The notes under the pieces were generated by a model that was given only the letters and a program-made list of their open reading frames with translations, ran no database searches and was not told the origin of the DNA. Source: Porphyra umbilicalis (Eukaryota > Rhodophyta > Bangiophyceae > Bangiales > Bangiaceae). Taken from it: a stretch of DNA of 64,000 nt. The DNA lies in the NCBI GenBank assembly GCA_002049455.2, contig KV918783.1, forward strand, positions 186,001 through 250,000, written 5' to 3'. Below are positions 29,806 through 39,929 of the stretch, one piece after another. The stretch's first letter is position 1. Each line of letters opens with the position of its first letter. The position numbers and the translations under genes were made by a program.

Positions 29806-31640
29806 ACGGTCACCACCGCCGCCGCCACCCCCAGTGCAACCGACGCCGCCGCCATCAGCGTTGTTGATGAAAAGGCCGCCCTTTAGGTCGAAGAGGAGGA
29901 GAGTATCTGGGCCGTCGGCAAGGTACTTCACGTCACCAGTAACTGCTTGATGTCGACGGTTCTGCTGCAGCTGGTCTTGACTACCCCCTTGGGGCAGGGC
30001 ACTGAAGCGGGAAGCCAGCTTCAGAAACAGCCGCACAATGTTGTCAAAGGCGGCGTACCACCCAGGTCGGGTGCAAAGGCCGGAGACACCACGCGACGGG
30101 TCCAAGCTGTGGCCCAGCAGCAGCAAATCAGCACTGTAGTAGCGGGTGAAGCGCCATTGCAGCAGCTTGAGGATGGTCATGCAAAGCTAGTTGGTGACTG
30201 CCCTCATGGACGTGTCAGCCGACACGACAAACACAGGTGCCAGCGCTGTTGCCCCGTCTGGACCCAACGTGGCACTGTACACCCTCACTTGAGAGTAGAT
30301 GGCGTGGAGGCGGCGAAAGGCTGCAGCGGCGTCCGCCAGGCTGCTGTCACGGCACTCTACTAAGCCGATCTCCTTCACAATTGGTAGGAGCAGTTGCGTG
30401 ACCACCTCCAATCGGCCCCAGAACGACCGGCTGCGCAACTCATTCACGACAACGGCGCCATTGGTGATGCGCAGCAGGGTTGTGCCGGCGTCGTAGTCAT
30501 TGGCAAACCGCTCCAGGCCTAGCTTGATGTCGGGAAGCCGCTGCGCCTGCACGCAGTGAGAGTACCAGCGTGTCTCTCCCGTATTGATGAAGGTGAGCCG
30601 CTTCTTCATGGTCGCATCCAGAATCTCCAGCAAAAGACCCATGTACTTGGTGGAGCGCTTGAAGAAGGACACGATCAGCGAGCACTTGCTCGTGGTAGCG
30701 CGCAGCGACTCGTGTCCAATGACGCTTCCCGTCAGGAGGTGGAGCTGATGCGCTAAGCACGCTACGAAGATTATAGAACGGTGCAGCAGCGAAATCGCTC
30801 TATTGGCGCCGACATTGGTACTTGCCGAGTAGCTGACCACACCCACCACGGCAGAGGTGGTGTCCGTCGACAGCCCCGCCGACGCCAGCGGCAACGTCCA
30901 GTTACCGGTCTCCACCCCCTTGGCCATCTCAGACTCCAGCTTGTGCTGCACCAGGGTTGCCGACTCGGATACCGTCGTGATGTCTGTAGTCCCGCGGAAG
31001 TTTGCCGCCACGCGTCCGTCTTCTGAGCCGACGTTGCTGCACAGGATGCCCGTGAGCTTGCGGCCTGCCCGGCTGTTCCACCCGTCGATAGAATTGGTGA
31101 TGTAGCAGCCTTTGAGGTAGATGACCTTGGAAGCGGCCACACAGTCCGCCACGAGACGATCCAGCACTGGACCCGAGATAGTTTGTTGTGTGGGCAGTGT
31201 CTTGAGACCAGACACGCTTTTGAGGAGGAAGCACCGCAGCACCGGCGAGTCGATAAAGCTAAAAGCCACAGCAGCGAAGAGTTGCACCCACAGAAGGTCA
31301 GTTTGGAACTCCCTCGTCCTGAAAGGAGAAAAGGGCCGCGGCAGGTGGGCGTCCATGGGCCCCAGGCAGTTGGTATGGCCCCCTCCGCCGCCTTCCGATG
31401 CGTCCCGTGCACGGTGCTTACGGGTCCCCGCGTCGCCTTGCACCGCCTTCACCTTGACCTCCCTGGGGGCTTGCGCACACCTATTGGCGAGATGGGTGAC
31501 CATGGCGTCCAGGCGCCCGTTGATCGGCACCTTGACGCTCTTGGTCTTGCAGAAGATGCAAAATACCTCCGTGGATGTCCTGGTGTAGTCCTTTGACCGA
31601 CGTCGAAGTAGACCCAGAGATGACTAATCTTCTCCCTCTT
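29806..31640 (-). pseudogene. hAT-type transposase with BED zinc finger and DUF659-like core
   Basis: The main frame (31530-30187) encodes TISGPVLDRLVADCVAASKV, GCYITNSIDGWNSRAGRKLT, FVACLAHQLHLL and NTGETRWYSHCVQAQRL, the RNase H-fold pattern of hAT/DUF659 proteins (DGW, CxxH, TRWYS). Just upstream is a BED finger: HLWVYFDV, then in another frame TEVFCIFCKTK and AMVTHLANRC, so there is a frameshift near 31597. Downstream, after an in-frame TAG at 30187-30189, the frame continues with TILKLLQWRFTRYYSADLLL, the expected hAT C-terminal region, and fades into Gly repeats where LTR remnant D begins at 29805. Dead, and truncated at its 3' end. I see no convincing terminal inverted repeats or 8-bp duplication. 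Confidence 0.75.
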
Positions 31641-31788
31641 ATTGGTTTTGGTTTTGGCGTTGGTGGCCGCCTCGCCGGCGGCACTGGCCAAACTTGCCCA
31701 CACGTGTTCAAATATAGGGAGTATTGAGTGTATTACTTGTGTCCTTCTCAGAAATCAGTGTCTTGATAGTCGTCACAGGCGCACAGGT

Positions 31789-32140
31789 TATGGTCATGGC
31801 GCACAGGTTATGGTAATGGCGCACAGGTTATGGTCATGGCGCACATGTTAAGGTTATGGCGCACAGTCTATGGTTATGGTGATGATAGGCTAGTACTATT
31901 ATGGGTTATGGGTTATGGATATGGGTTATGGGTTATGGTTATGGTTATGGGTTCAGGTTATTGTTATGGTTGTGGTTATGGTTATGGTCATAGTTATGGT
32001 TCAGGTTATGGGTTCCTTGGCGCACAGGCTACGGGTTCGAAGTACAGTGTTCTTGTGAGTGTTCTTGTGAGTGGTCTTGTGAGTGTTCTTGTGAGTTTCC
32101 TTGTGAGTGTTCTTGTGCGTGTTCTTGTGTTCTTGTCGTC
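31789..32140. repeat. Three adjoining minisatellites
   Basis: GGCGCACAGGTTATGGTMAT units (20 bp) lie at about 31789-31850. GGTTATG/TTATGG short units lie at about 31895-32020. GTGTTCTTGTGA units (12 bp) lie at about 32048-32140. TTATGG is not a known telomere repeat, and copies are irregular. Confidence 0.85.
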
Positions 32141-32199
32141 ACCTGTTCGAAATACAGGCAGTGTCGAGGCTCAAGTGCTGCAGAAATGACGTGATGAGC

Positions 32200-33318
32200 T
32201 ACAGCAGAGGGTTTCGATTCGCTTCTCCTCGCTTCGCTTCGTTTCTCTCACAGAGAAATACCACCATTTCACGTGGCAGCGGCCCCCACCTCCGGCCCCC
32301 GTCACCACCTCAACGGCCGCGCCGCCGACTTGGCACCGCCACGGGGGCGGCACCGCTAACACGCCGCCGCAATCATGGCGGCGGCACCGCTGACGCACCG
32401 CCGTAATCATGGTGGCCGCGCCGCCAACCCGCCGCATCGCCGACCTGCCGCCGCCACCACGACAGCCGGACTAATGACCCGCCGCACCGCAGAACCGCTG
32501 CATCGTGGAAACGCCACGCCGCAGAACGGACGCACCACCGACGAGCAGTCGCCACCACAGCGGCCGCACCGCCGAAGCGCCACCGCCACGATGGCGGCCG
32601 CACCACCGACTCGCTGTGGCTACCGCGGGGATGGCACCACTGAAACGCCGACGCCACCAGAGCGGTCGCACCACCAACGTGCCGCCGCCAACACGGCGGC
32701 GGCAGCGCCCATTTTCCGCATCGAAACCCGCAGCCGCCAACGTGGCTGCCGCACTGCCGACCCGCCGTACCGCCGACGTGCCGCACCGCCGAATCGCCGC
32801 ACCGCCGACCGGCTGTACCCCCTACAGGAAAACATTCTTGGATATCCAGGAAATCTGGCACAAAATTCTGGGATCCGCAGAAATCCTGGGATCCTGAGGA
32901 CTGCGCCTGGAATCCGGTGGATCGGAGAACGATCATGGAACCGTCTCGAAGACACTTGATTGCTGGGCAGACTCGAGAGAATTGTGGAAGGCTCTGGAAG
33001 CGGCCTCGAACTGCCTTCCACTGCAAGCTCGGCAGCTTTCACTTGGGGGGAGGGACCATCTGCCGCCAGCCTGCACCTGGGGAGCCAGACAGAGCCCATA
33101 AATACGGTGGGATGCGTCGCCATCTTCACCCGACCACAGTGCCAAGTAAGTTTACACCTGCCGCCTGCCGGTTCCGCGCCCCACCTTCCCCCCTAACCCC
33201 CACTGGCGGTTGCATCTACCAGCGCATCCCACCCTGAGTGGGGCATCTCGCCCTGAGCGGAGAAACCCCGTCCCCCCCCACCCCCTCACTTCCCTTCTGC
33301 CCCGTACCACGCGTCCTC
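32200..33318. other. GC-rich repetitive stretch; no supportable gene
   Basis: 32270-32820 is rich in CCGC/GCCGAC-type short repeats. Frames on both strands are compositional. 32821-33318 is ordinary sequence upstream of the Tnp2-like pseudogene and may include its promoter. CTGGGATCC is repeated at 32868-32895. Confidence 0.45.
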
Positions 33319-35958
33319 ATGGATACGGACGATGATGGCATTCTGCAGTGTCCCTGTCCACGCTGTGGGGGGGCGTTTGTTCCACGACGCCTTTGTTTTA
33401 ACAACCGCGCTGCGAACCGAGCGCGCCCGAGAAACCATGGTCCTGGCGCTGGGGCGTCCGGTGCGGCAGACGCAGACGGCTCATCCAGCTCTTAAAGCGA
33501 AGCGCTGCACGAGGAAGACGACGAAGCGGCTGGCTCAAGCGCAAAGAACGATTCGGAATAAGGGTTTATAACTGACGAAAGTAGCCTGGACGGGAAAGGC
33601 GTGCAAGAGGCCATCGCACCAAACTTCCTCGACTTCGGAGGCCCTGGCGTAAGATCCAAGCAATAGAGGAAGTGGCCAAGGTCTTAAACGTGTCCCTATC
33701 CTCCAAAATGGGTCAAACAATGTTGTCAAGGTGTCTGTCCAAGCATTCAAGGGGATTACGAAGGACCTAATGTTTTTCGCGACTCGAACGCATCTAACCA
33801 CGGGAGAGACGGAGGCACTGTTGTGGCAGCGCCGCCGTGAACTCGTCAGCGCTACAACATACAGGCTCGACAAGCTCGTGCGGGACGCAGTGTCAGTCCA
33901 TAAGAAGCGCGTCGACGCATGCAAAGGTGGCTGTGTCGCGTTCACAGGCGAGTACAAGTGGGATAACAAGTGCTGGAAATGCGGCGAGGACCGATACTCA
34001 AGTGCAGGGAAACCAGCGAAGCAGGTGGAATACTTCTCCCTCATCGCGTGGCTGGAGGCCATCCTGGCCGATCCAGTCCTGGGACCAGAAATGGTCGCCA
34101 CGATGAAAGCCGCCCGCCAAGCCGCCGCCAGTAACGACAGAAACCACCCCTACGCTGACTTCTATCACGGAGAAAACTACCGCAAAATTGCGCGCCAACG
34201 GCTGCTTTGCTTCGGTACTAGACTTTGCCATCAGCCCCTTGACGGACGGGTTTGAGGCATGGAGGCAGCAGGGCTTTTGTGCGTGGCCGGTATTGGCTAT
34301 GATCATGAGCCTTGCGCCGGAAAGGCGGACTCATAATGTTTCGCAAATCATTCCGTGCGTCACACAAGAACTGAAGCAGCCAGCAGACCTCGAGTCATTC
34401 CTCCATCCCATCATTGAGGAGCTCGACGAGCTCGCCCATGGCATCCCCGGCGACAAGATCGCTGGCATGGCGGGTGAGCACACTATCAGGGCCTTCTTGA
34501 TGCAGAGTACGGCCGATATGCGAGCGATTGACATCATTAATGCCAAAAGGCATAATGGACGGACACCTGGTCGTGATCGCAATTTTCAACGTGCTCAGTA
34601 TGAGAACAATAAGAACTACTACCCACCACGTCATCCAATTACAGGGAACTCCATTGTTCATTATTGGTGGAAACCAGGCGCGAAGAACTCCGACGGGTTT
34701 GGCAAATGACGTACGGGCTGTGGAGGAGGCAAGAGCAGGACCCATCCTGCGCAGTGTGGTGGACGAGATGGAGAAGGACTGCGGGTTCAAGGGATACTCC
34801 ATTCTGTACTCGCAGAGTCCGACACACAAGCACATGCACCCGCATCTGAAATAACAGAAAAAGCTGGGGTCGAGCATTGCTCCCTACGATGTCATGCACC
34901 TTCTGTTCTGCAACGTGATTCCCTTCATGTGGGACCTCTTCTCGGGCGCATGGAGGGTTCCTGAGGCATCTCAAGATGATTTTGTCATGAGAGCCGCGGC
35001 GTCCGATGCAGCTGGACGAGAGATTCGAGCAGCACGAGTGACGATACTTCGGTTGCAGGTGCGGTCGCTTCGCGACGTCAAAGGACACCACAAGTCATAA
35101 AAGGCATCAGATTGGATGTACTTCATCCTCAGCACAGGTGAGGCGGTCCTCTCTGGCCGCATCCCTGACGTGTACTTTGAAATGTTTATGTCGCGTTGCC
35201 GCGCCTGTCGGCTGCTGATCCGGCGGGGACAACTGAGCCGAGCCGAGCTGATAGTGGCCGACCACCACCGCAAGAAGATTTGTGAGGTGTTCTACCTCAG
35301 AGTCTACGGCAACAGCTTCCATCGTCCTTCTGTGTGCCGATTTGCAATTGCGGCACTCTTGAATATCGTTCCCAACATACGCTCCTGCGGACCTACGTGG
35401 GTTTGGTGGCAGTTTCCGACCGAGCGCTTGATCGGCACACTTCCGGATCTCATCGGCTTACAAAGTGAGCCCCATCCCTCGCTCACCAACGCCATTCACG
35501 CCAAGTACCAAGCTCAGCTCATCATGACTTTAGGTGAGACATTTTGCCCTGACGAATGGGCAGATGCGACGAAAGCGCCTATCAATGGGGAAAACAAGCG
35601 TTGCAAGGGCACGTTTTGTTTTCCTCCCAATACACACGAGCAATTTCACCTTCTTCCACCTCGCGCCGTGCTCTGTGTAATGCTGGATACCGAATTGGAG
35701 CAACTTAAGACGGCGTTGAATTTGGAAGGAGTTTCGAACTTGCCAGGTCAAATTGCGGCGATTGAGTTCTTCCGATTGGAGCTGTCAAATGGTGTTATAG
35801 CCGGCTGGGCCGCCACTGAGACCGCTCGAACGCGGCGCGACAACCTTTTGCAAATCTCTTTAGTTGAGAAGCGCCACACCCGACCAAGTACTAAGGAGGA
35901 GGACCCTGTGACTTTCTACGGCAGAGGTGTGATTAAACTCACTCCTGGGCTCGGGTAA
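33319..35958 (+). pseudogene. CACTA/EnSpm Tnp2-like transposase
   Basis: Collinear blocks in shifting frames. 33319: MDTDDDGILQCPCPRCGGAF, the usual N-terminal CPC-x2-C module. 33731-34255: CWKCGEDRY followed by EYFSLIAWLEAILADPVLG. 34188-34709: PLTDGFEAWRQQGFCAWPVL, SLAPERRTHN, then QPADLESFLHPIIEELDEL, the classic transposase_21 pattern. 34894-35097: DVMHLLFCNVIPFMWDLFSG and LRDVKGHHKS. A TAA at 35098-35100 interrupts what should read KASDW. 35116-35958: the C-terminal region (SFHRPSVCRFAIAALL, GPTWVWWQFPTERLIGTLPD). At least four frame changes plus the nonsense codon mark it as dead, unless some gaps are introns. CACTA-type ends were not found. Confidence 0.75.
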
Positions 35959-36022
35959 AATGATTATAATCAACCCCTTGATTTTAAATCGTATGGGGCG
36001 ATTTTTGTTGATTATAATCATT
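35959..36022. repeat. Hairpin: perfect 16-bp inverted repeat directly after the Tnp2-like stop
   Basis: AATGATTATAATCAAC (35959-35974) is the exact complement of GTTGATTATAATCATT (36007-36022), with a 32-bp loop. It starts at the base after the transposase stop. A further ATAATCATTGG lies just outside. It could be an mRNA-end structure or a tiny inverted-repeat element. Confidence 0.75.
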
Positions 36023-36289
36023 GGCCATGAATATAATCATTGGGCTCCTTCACGATAGAGCAGAAGTGCGCACAAATATGACAGAAGTCCAGACAAGTCA
36101 ACATTAGACGTGATAAGCCAACTTTCTAAACATCCTTTGATAAGCTACAGTCGTTCCAGAACCAACCTAGCACGCAGACGAGATCAATAGAACCACCCAT
36201 ATGTTCCTTGTTTCGCGTAAACGTGGCAGAGAACCAGTGACGTGTCAACGAACTATTCTCAAAGGCGGTTTTCTGCTCAAAGACTTCGG
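36023..36289. other. Short intergenic stretch without features
   Basis: Moderate GC, stop-rich, no repeats recognised. Confidence 0.4.
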
Positions 36290-37910
36290 GTGCTCAGACA
36301 CTCGAGGCAGCACATGACAGCAATGAGCCCTCCATCGCTCTTTCTGGCCCCCCACATCGTGGAGCTGGGCCCATCCGCCAAACTGGCTGGTCTGCCACTG
36401 GCGGGCGTGCCAGGGGTCACACGTCCCGTTTGAGCGTTCAGAGCGCGGAGGCGGGCCCGTCAGCTAATTTAGCTGACGACCCAGTGCGAGGTGGACAGAG
36501 GCCAGAAGATCTCATCTTGCGCGCTACTTTGGAACGATGGCAAGTCCATTGCGAAATCATCGGGAATCGCAGCATATCTTGATCCTGGTCTGATCCCTGA
36601 ACAATGGCCCGACGGTCGAGATCATGGGCCCGTTCTCGGTCGCTCAAAATTTCATTCGGAAACTTGTGACGAGCCGGGCGCATATGTCGACCGGACGACG
36701 GCGTCGCCGATCCGGTCGACGTCGCCACCGCGATCCGTTACGCACCCCCCCCCCCCCGCTCCCCCCCCCCCCCCCGCACAGGCGCCACAGCGATCCGGGT
36801 CCCCCCCCCCCCCCTTCTGCCCCCCCCCCCCTCCACGCCGCAGTCGCTCGGTCCGCAGCCCGCGTCGCTTCCCCGCCCTCGCCCGTTGGTGCCGATCACC
36901 GCTGTGGCTGCCTTGTCGGTGTTCTCTTTTGTCTTTCGTTTGCTGTGTTGTTTTCTGAGGATAAAATGGGCTCGCGTTTTTGTTTGTGGCCTCTCCGCAC
37001 TGGTCCGAGGGCGCATCTCCCTCTCGCTCTCAGCGAGTATGTCATGTGCATTTTGGAACGGCCATGAGGAACGTTTTCGACAAAGATGCGATGCACTTAG
37101 TTGCGAGGACTCCGCCTTGAGTGCCATAGCAAAAGCCCCAAGACGAGGTGGCAAAGAAAGAAAAAACAGCGAAAGTAATTGACGTCTTCAGGCGATAAAG
37201 GAACAGCCACGTGAACCAGCCAGAGGACAAAAATAAACACGCAAAAGAACGAGGACGCCAGACGAGAGCAGCAGCAGCGGTGACAAGAGCATTAAGAATG
37301 GGGGGGCCGCGGCGCCGGCGCCGGCCACGACGGAGGCGGTGGGGGGGGAGGCGCGCTTCGCGATGGCGGCGGTGGGGGGGGGGGTGGGGCAGGGGGGGGG
37401 GGGGGGGGCGCGGATCGCGGTGGCGCCGGTGCGGGGGGGGGGGGGGCGCGGGGGGGGGGGGGGGCGTATCGGATCGCGGTAGCGACGTCGACCGGATCGG
37501 CGACGCCGTCGTCCGGTCGACATATGCGCCCGGCTCGTCACAAGTTTCCGAATGAATTTTTGAGCGACCGAGAACGGGCCCATGATCTCGACCGTCGGGC
37601 CATTGTTCAGGGATCAGACCAGGATCAAGATATGCTGCGATTCCCGATGATTTCGCAATGGACTTGCCATCGTTCCAAAATAGCGCGCAAGATGAGATCT
37701 TCTGGCCTCTGTCCACCTCGCACTGGGTCGTCAGCTAAATCAGCTGACGGGCCCGCCTCCGCGCTCTGAACGCTCAAACGGGACGTGTGACCCCTGGCAC
37801 GCCCGCCAGTGGCAGACCAGCCAGTTTGGCGGATGGGCCCGGCTGCACGATGTGGGGGGCCAGAAAGGGCGATGGAGGGCTCATTGCTGTCATGTGCGGC
37901 CGCGTGTGTC
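36290..37910. mobile_element. Foldback element with ~450-bp inverted arms
   Basis: 36290-36745 is the inverse complement of about 37463-37910, nearly identical over the interval running from GCACATGACAGCAATGAGCC to GTCGACCGGACGACGGCGTC. Each arm holds a small palindrome of GTCAGCTAA/TTAGCTGAC type (near 36450-36480 and 37722-37750). The arms lead into C homopolymers (36747-36830) and G homopolymers (37372-37464) that could also pair. The 37000-37300 core has no recognisable gene. No target duplication was identified, so the outer limits are approximate. The same peptide read from both arms is only a consequence of the inversion. Confidence 0.75.
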
Positions 37911-38310
37911 AGACCAGCCCGCGTCTGACGAGGCCATTCCTGAAAAAGGTGAAGGATTCCGACGGCACCAACCCGCTCAGTCGTGACCTGCCTCCAAGCA
38001 GTTCGGGAGCCGGTGACAAGTGGGGTATCTATTGAAGGGCCCTTTCTCAATAGAGACGCTCTGGCGCTTTCTCATTGGTCCACCAGATCACTGACAAAGT
38101 GGGCAGTGCTTCCTAGACCTTTGCGCCAATGAGGGCGCAGAGCCGTGGGAACTATTGACGCAACAATTTGCCGGCCTGCGCGATAGTGCCCACCACGTGG
38201 GAACGCGGGCGACATTCTGGAGCCATGTTTGCAATGGACCTGCCACGAACGCCGAAGTCGGGCGCGGCGTCGGCTGCCCCAGAAAGTTTGTTTCAGAAAT
38301 GTCAAGCCCC
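37911..38310. other. Short region without recognisable gene
   Basis: Ordinary composition. No motif, repeat or inverted border seen. It may include the 3' flank of the pogo-like pseudogene. Confidence 0.35.
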
Positions 38311-39929
38311 TCACGAGAGGGTCCCCCGGGACCGCTGGGCGACTCCTGGAATCCTGGATTGGTCACGTTTAAGGGAGTTTCGAGAGCGCCTGTCCAAAAT
38401 CGAGAGCGTTGCATCGCAAAAGACGCACATGTGAGATGTCGAGGGCACTATTGATCCCGCCGGAGTGCTAGGTTTATTGTGGAACGACTGCACGAGGGTG
38501 ACTTCGGCAGGGTTGCAGTCTGTGTCCCTGTCGAAAGAAGACAGTGCGACAGGCCCCGCGGCGGCACGTGCACGCGCAGCGCGGCGGCGCAGGCCCTCTG
38601 TGCGTGCCACGACCGCCGCGTTGTAGCGGCGCTGCTCTGCCACCACCTCGTCACGTGCCACTTGGGCTATGGATTCGGCCGCCCAGGTGCTTTTGGACCC
38701 CTGGAAATTGTCCTTGGCTGCTTGTTTCCCGGCTGCGACAGCAACCAGCTCGTCCATGGCCTCGAGCATGGCGTCATTTGTCGACTCTATGGCGCGCCCG
38801 CGCGTCGATATCGACCCAAACGAGATGGCTGGCTCCCGCATATTGTGCTGCGCCTCGGGCCCGAGGCGCAGCGCCAACTGCTTCAGGTCAACCGTCCGCA
38901 CGGCGTTAAGAGCCCCCATGCCCTGCACGAGTCGGTCAACGGTGACAATCGACGGGTTAATCGGCCACGTCCCCGTCTTTTGGAAGCCGTTGATAACGTT
39001 GACGGATGAGAGGCCGGTGAAAGCAGCCCGACGGATGACGCCCACGAGGTGTACTAGGTTAGTCGATGCACCCTCGCCCCCTCATCCAGGTACCCCGCCA
39101 GCGGCTTTGGACTCTTGTACCCGTTGTCTTGCACAATCTCGGCGAAGGGCAACCGGCCACCGCTGCCAGCGACCACCACAAAAAGAGGAAGCCGGGACCC
39201 TTCAGCACACGCGGTGGCCACGAGGCTGGCAGCCTCTGCATCGCTCTGCACGCTGGGGATGACACATTCGGCGTGAGCAGATGGTTCATTGGTGACCACC
39301 GCCGAGCCCGCTGCCTCCATCAGCTTCTCTGCCTTCAGCATGGACTCATCCGTGTTCCATACCTGCGATGCCCGGGTGATGCCAAACTCCCGACACAATA
39401 AACGAAACGCAGAAAAGAACTTGGAAACCGCCTCTGGCGTGGCTGCCTCGGCCCGCGTGCCCTCCAAAGCAGCGGGGCGCACGCAGTGGAGCTGCGGATG
39501 CCTTCCCATAAAAAGATTGAAAAAAGTGCGACCAGGCCAACCTCCGTCCCCAAACATGCGGTCCGCCTCTTCCACTCATCCCACGTCAGCTATATACTAC
39601 CGCAGCAACACCGCAGCGAGGTCACACGTCGATAGGTCCACACCCTTCGTCCACGACACCATGTAGGTGGCAAGAAAGTCCTCCTCCTCGGGGGAGAAAA
39701 ACTTGGGGCGCCCGAGCTTGACGACAGCCCCGCCGTGTCGCACACAGGTACGGACGTTCGACCGAGATACACCAGTGGCAGACATCAGTCTTACCACGCT
39801 ATCGGTACCCAGCTCCTCACTAGTAGCTGACAACTTGTCATGCAACTCAGGGGTGAGTCGAGTACCTCGCTTGCGGCGGCTTGGCGCAGCCTCCGTGGAT
39901 GTCGGTGGGGCCGTATCTGAGGAAGACAT
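38311..39929 (-). pseudogene. pogo/Tigger-like (DDE_1) transposase, internally deleted
   Basis: The N-terminal frame (39929-39597) encodes a helix-turn-helix region, TRLTPELHDKLSATSEELG then GVSRSNVRTCVRHG, followed by GRPKFFSPEEEDFLATYM, as in CENP-B/pogo-type DNA-binding domains. After TAG and TGA codons at 39597-39599 and shortly downstream, the same frame resumes (39575-39054) with GWPGRTFFNLFMGRHPQL, QVWNTDESMLKAEK (first catalytic Asp) and GSRLPLFVVVAGSGGRLP. It stops at 39054. The next frame (39045-38311) begins at FTGLSSVNVINGFQKTGTWP, the segment normally found after the third catalytic acid. The stretch with the second and third acids is therefore missing, and the protein cannot be catalytic. 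The C-terminal tail (RRYNAAVVARTEG to MCVFCDATLS) is coiled and Cys-containing. Confidence 0.7.

Noticed and set aside
31895..32020. TTATGG repeats as an internal telomere
   Set aside because: Irregular spacing, and no match to a known telomere hexamer. It adjoins other ordinary minisatellites.
36491..37716. A conserved protein beginning MDRGQKISSCAL found twice
   Set aside because: The two readings are the two arms of the inverted repeat; the identity is DNA-level and the frames run into homopolymers.
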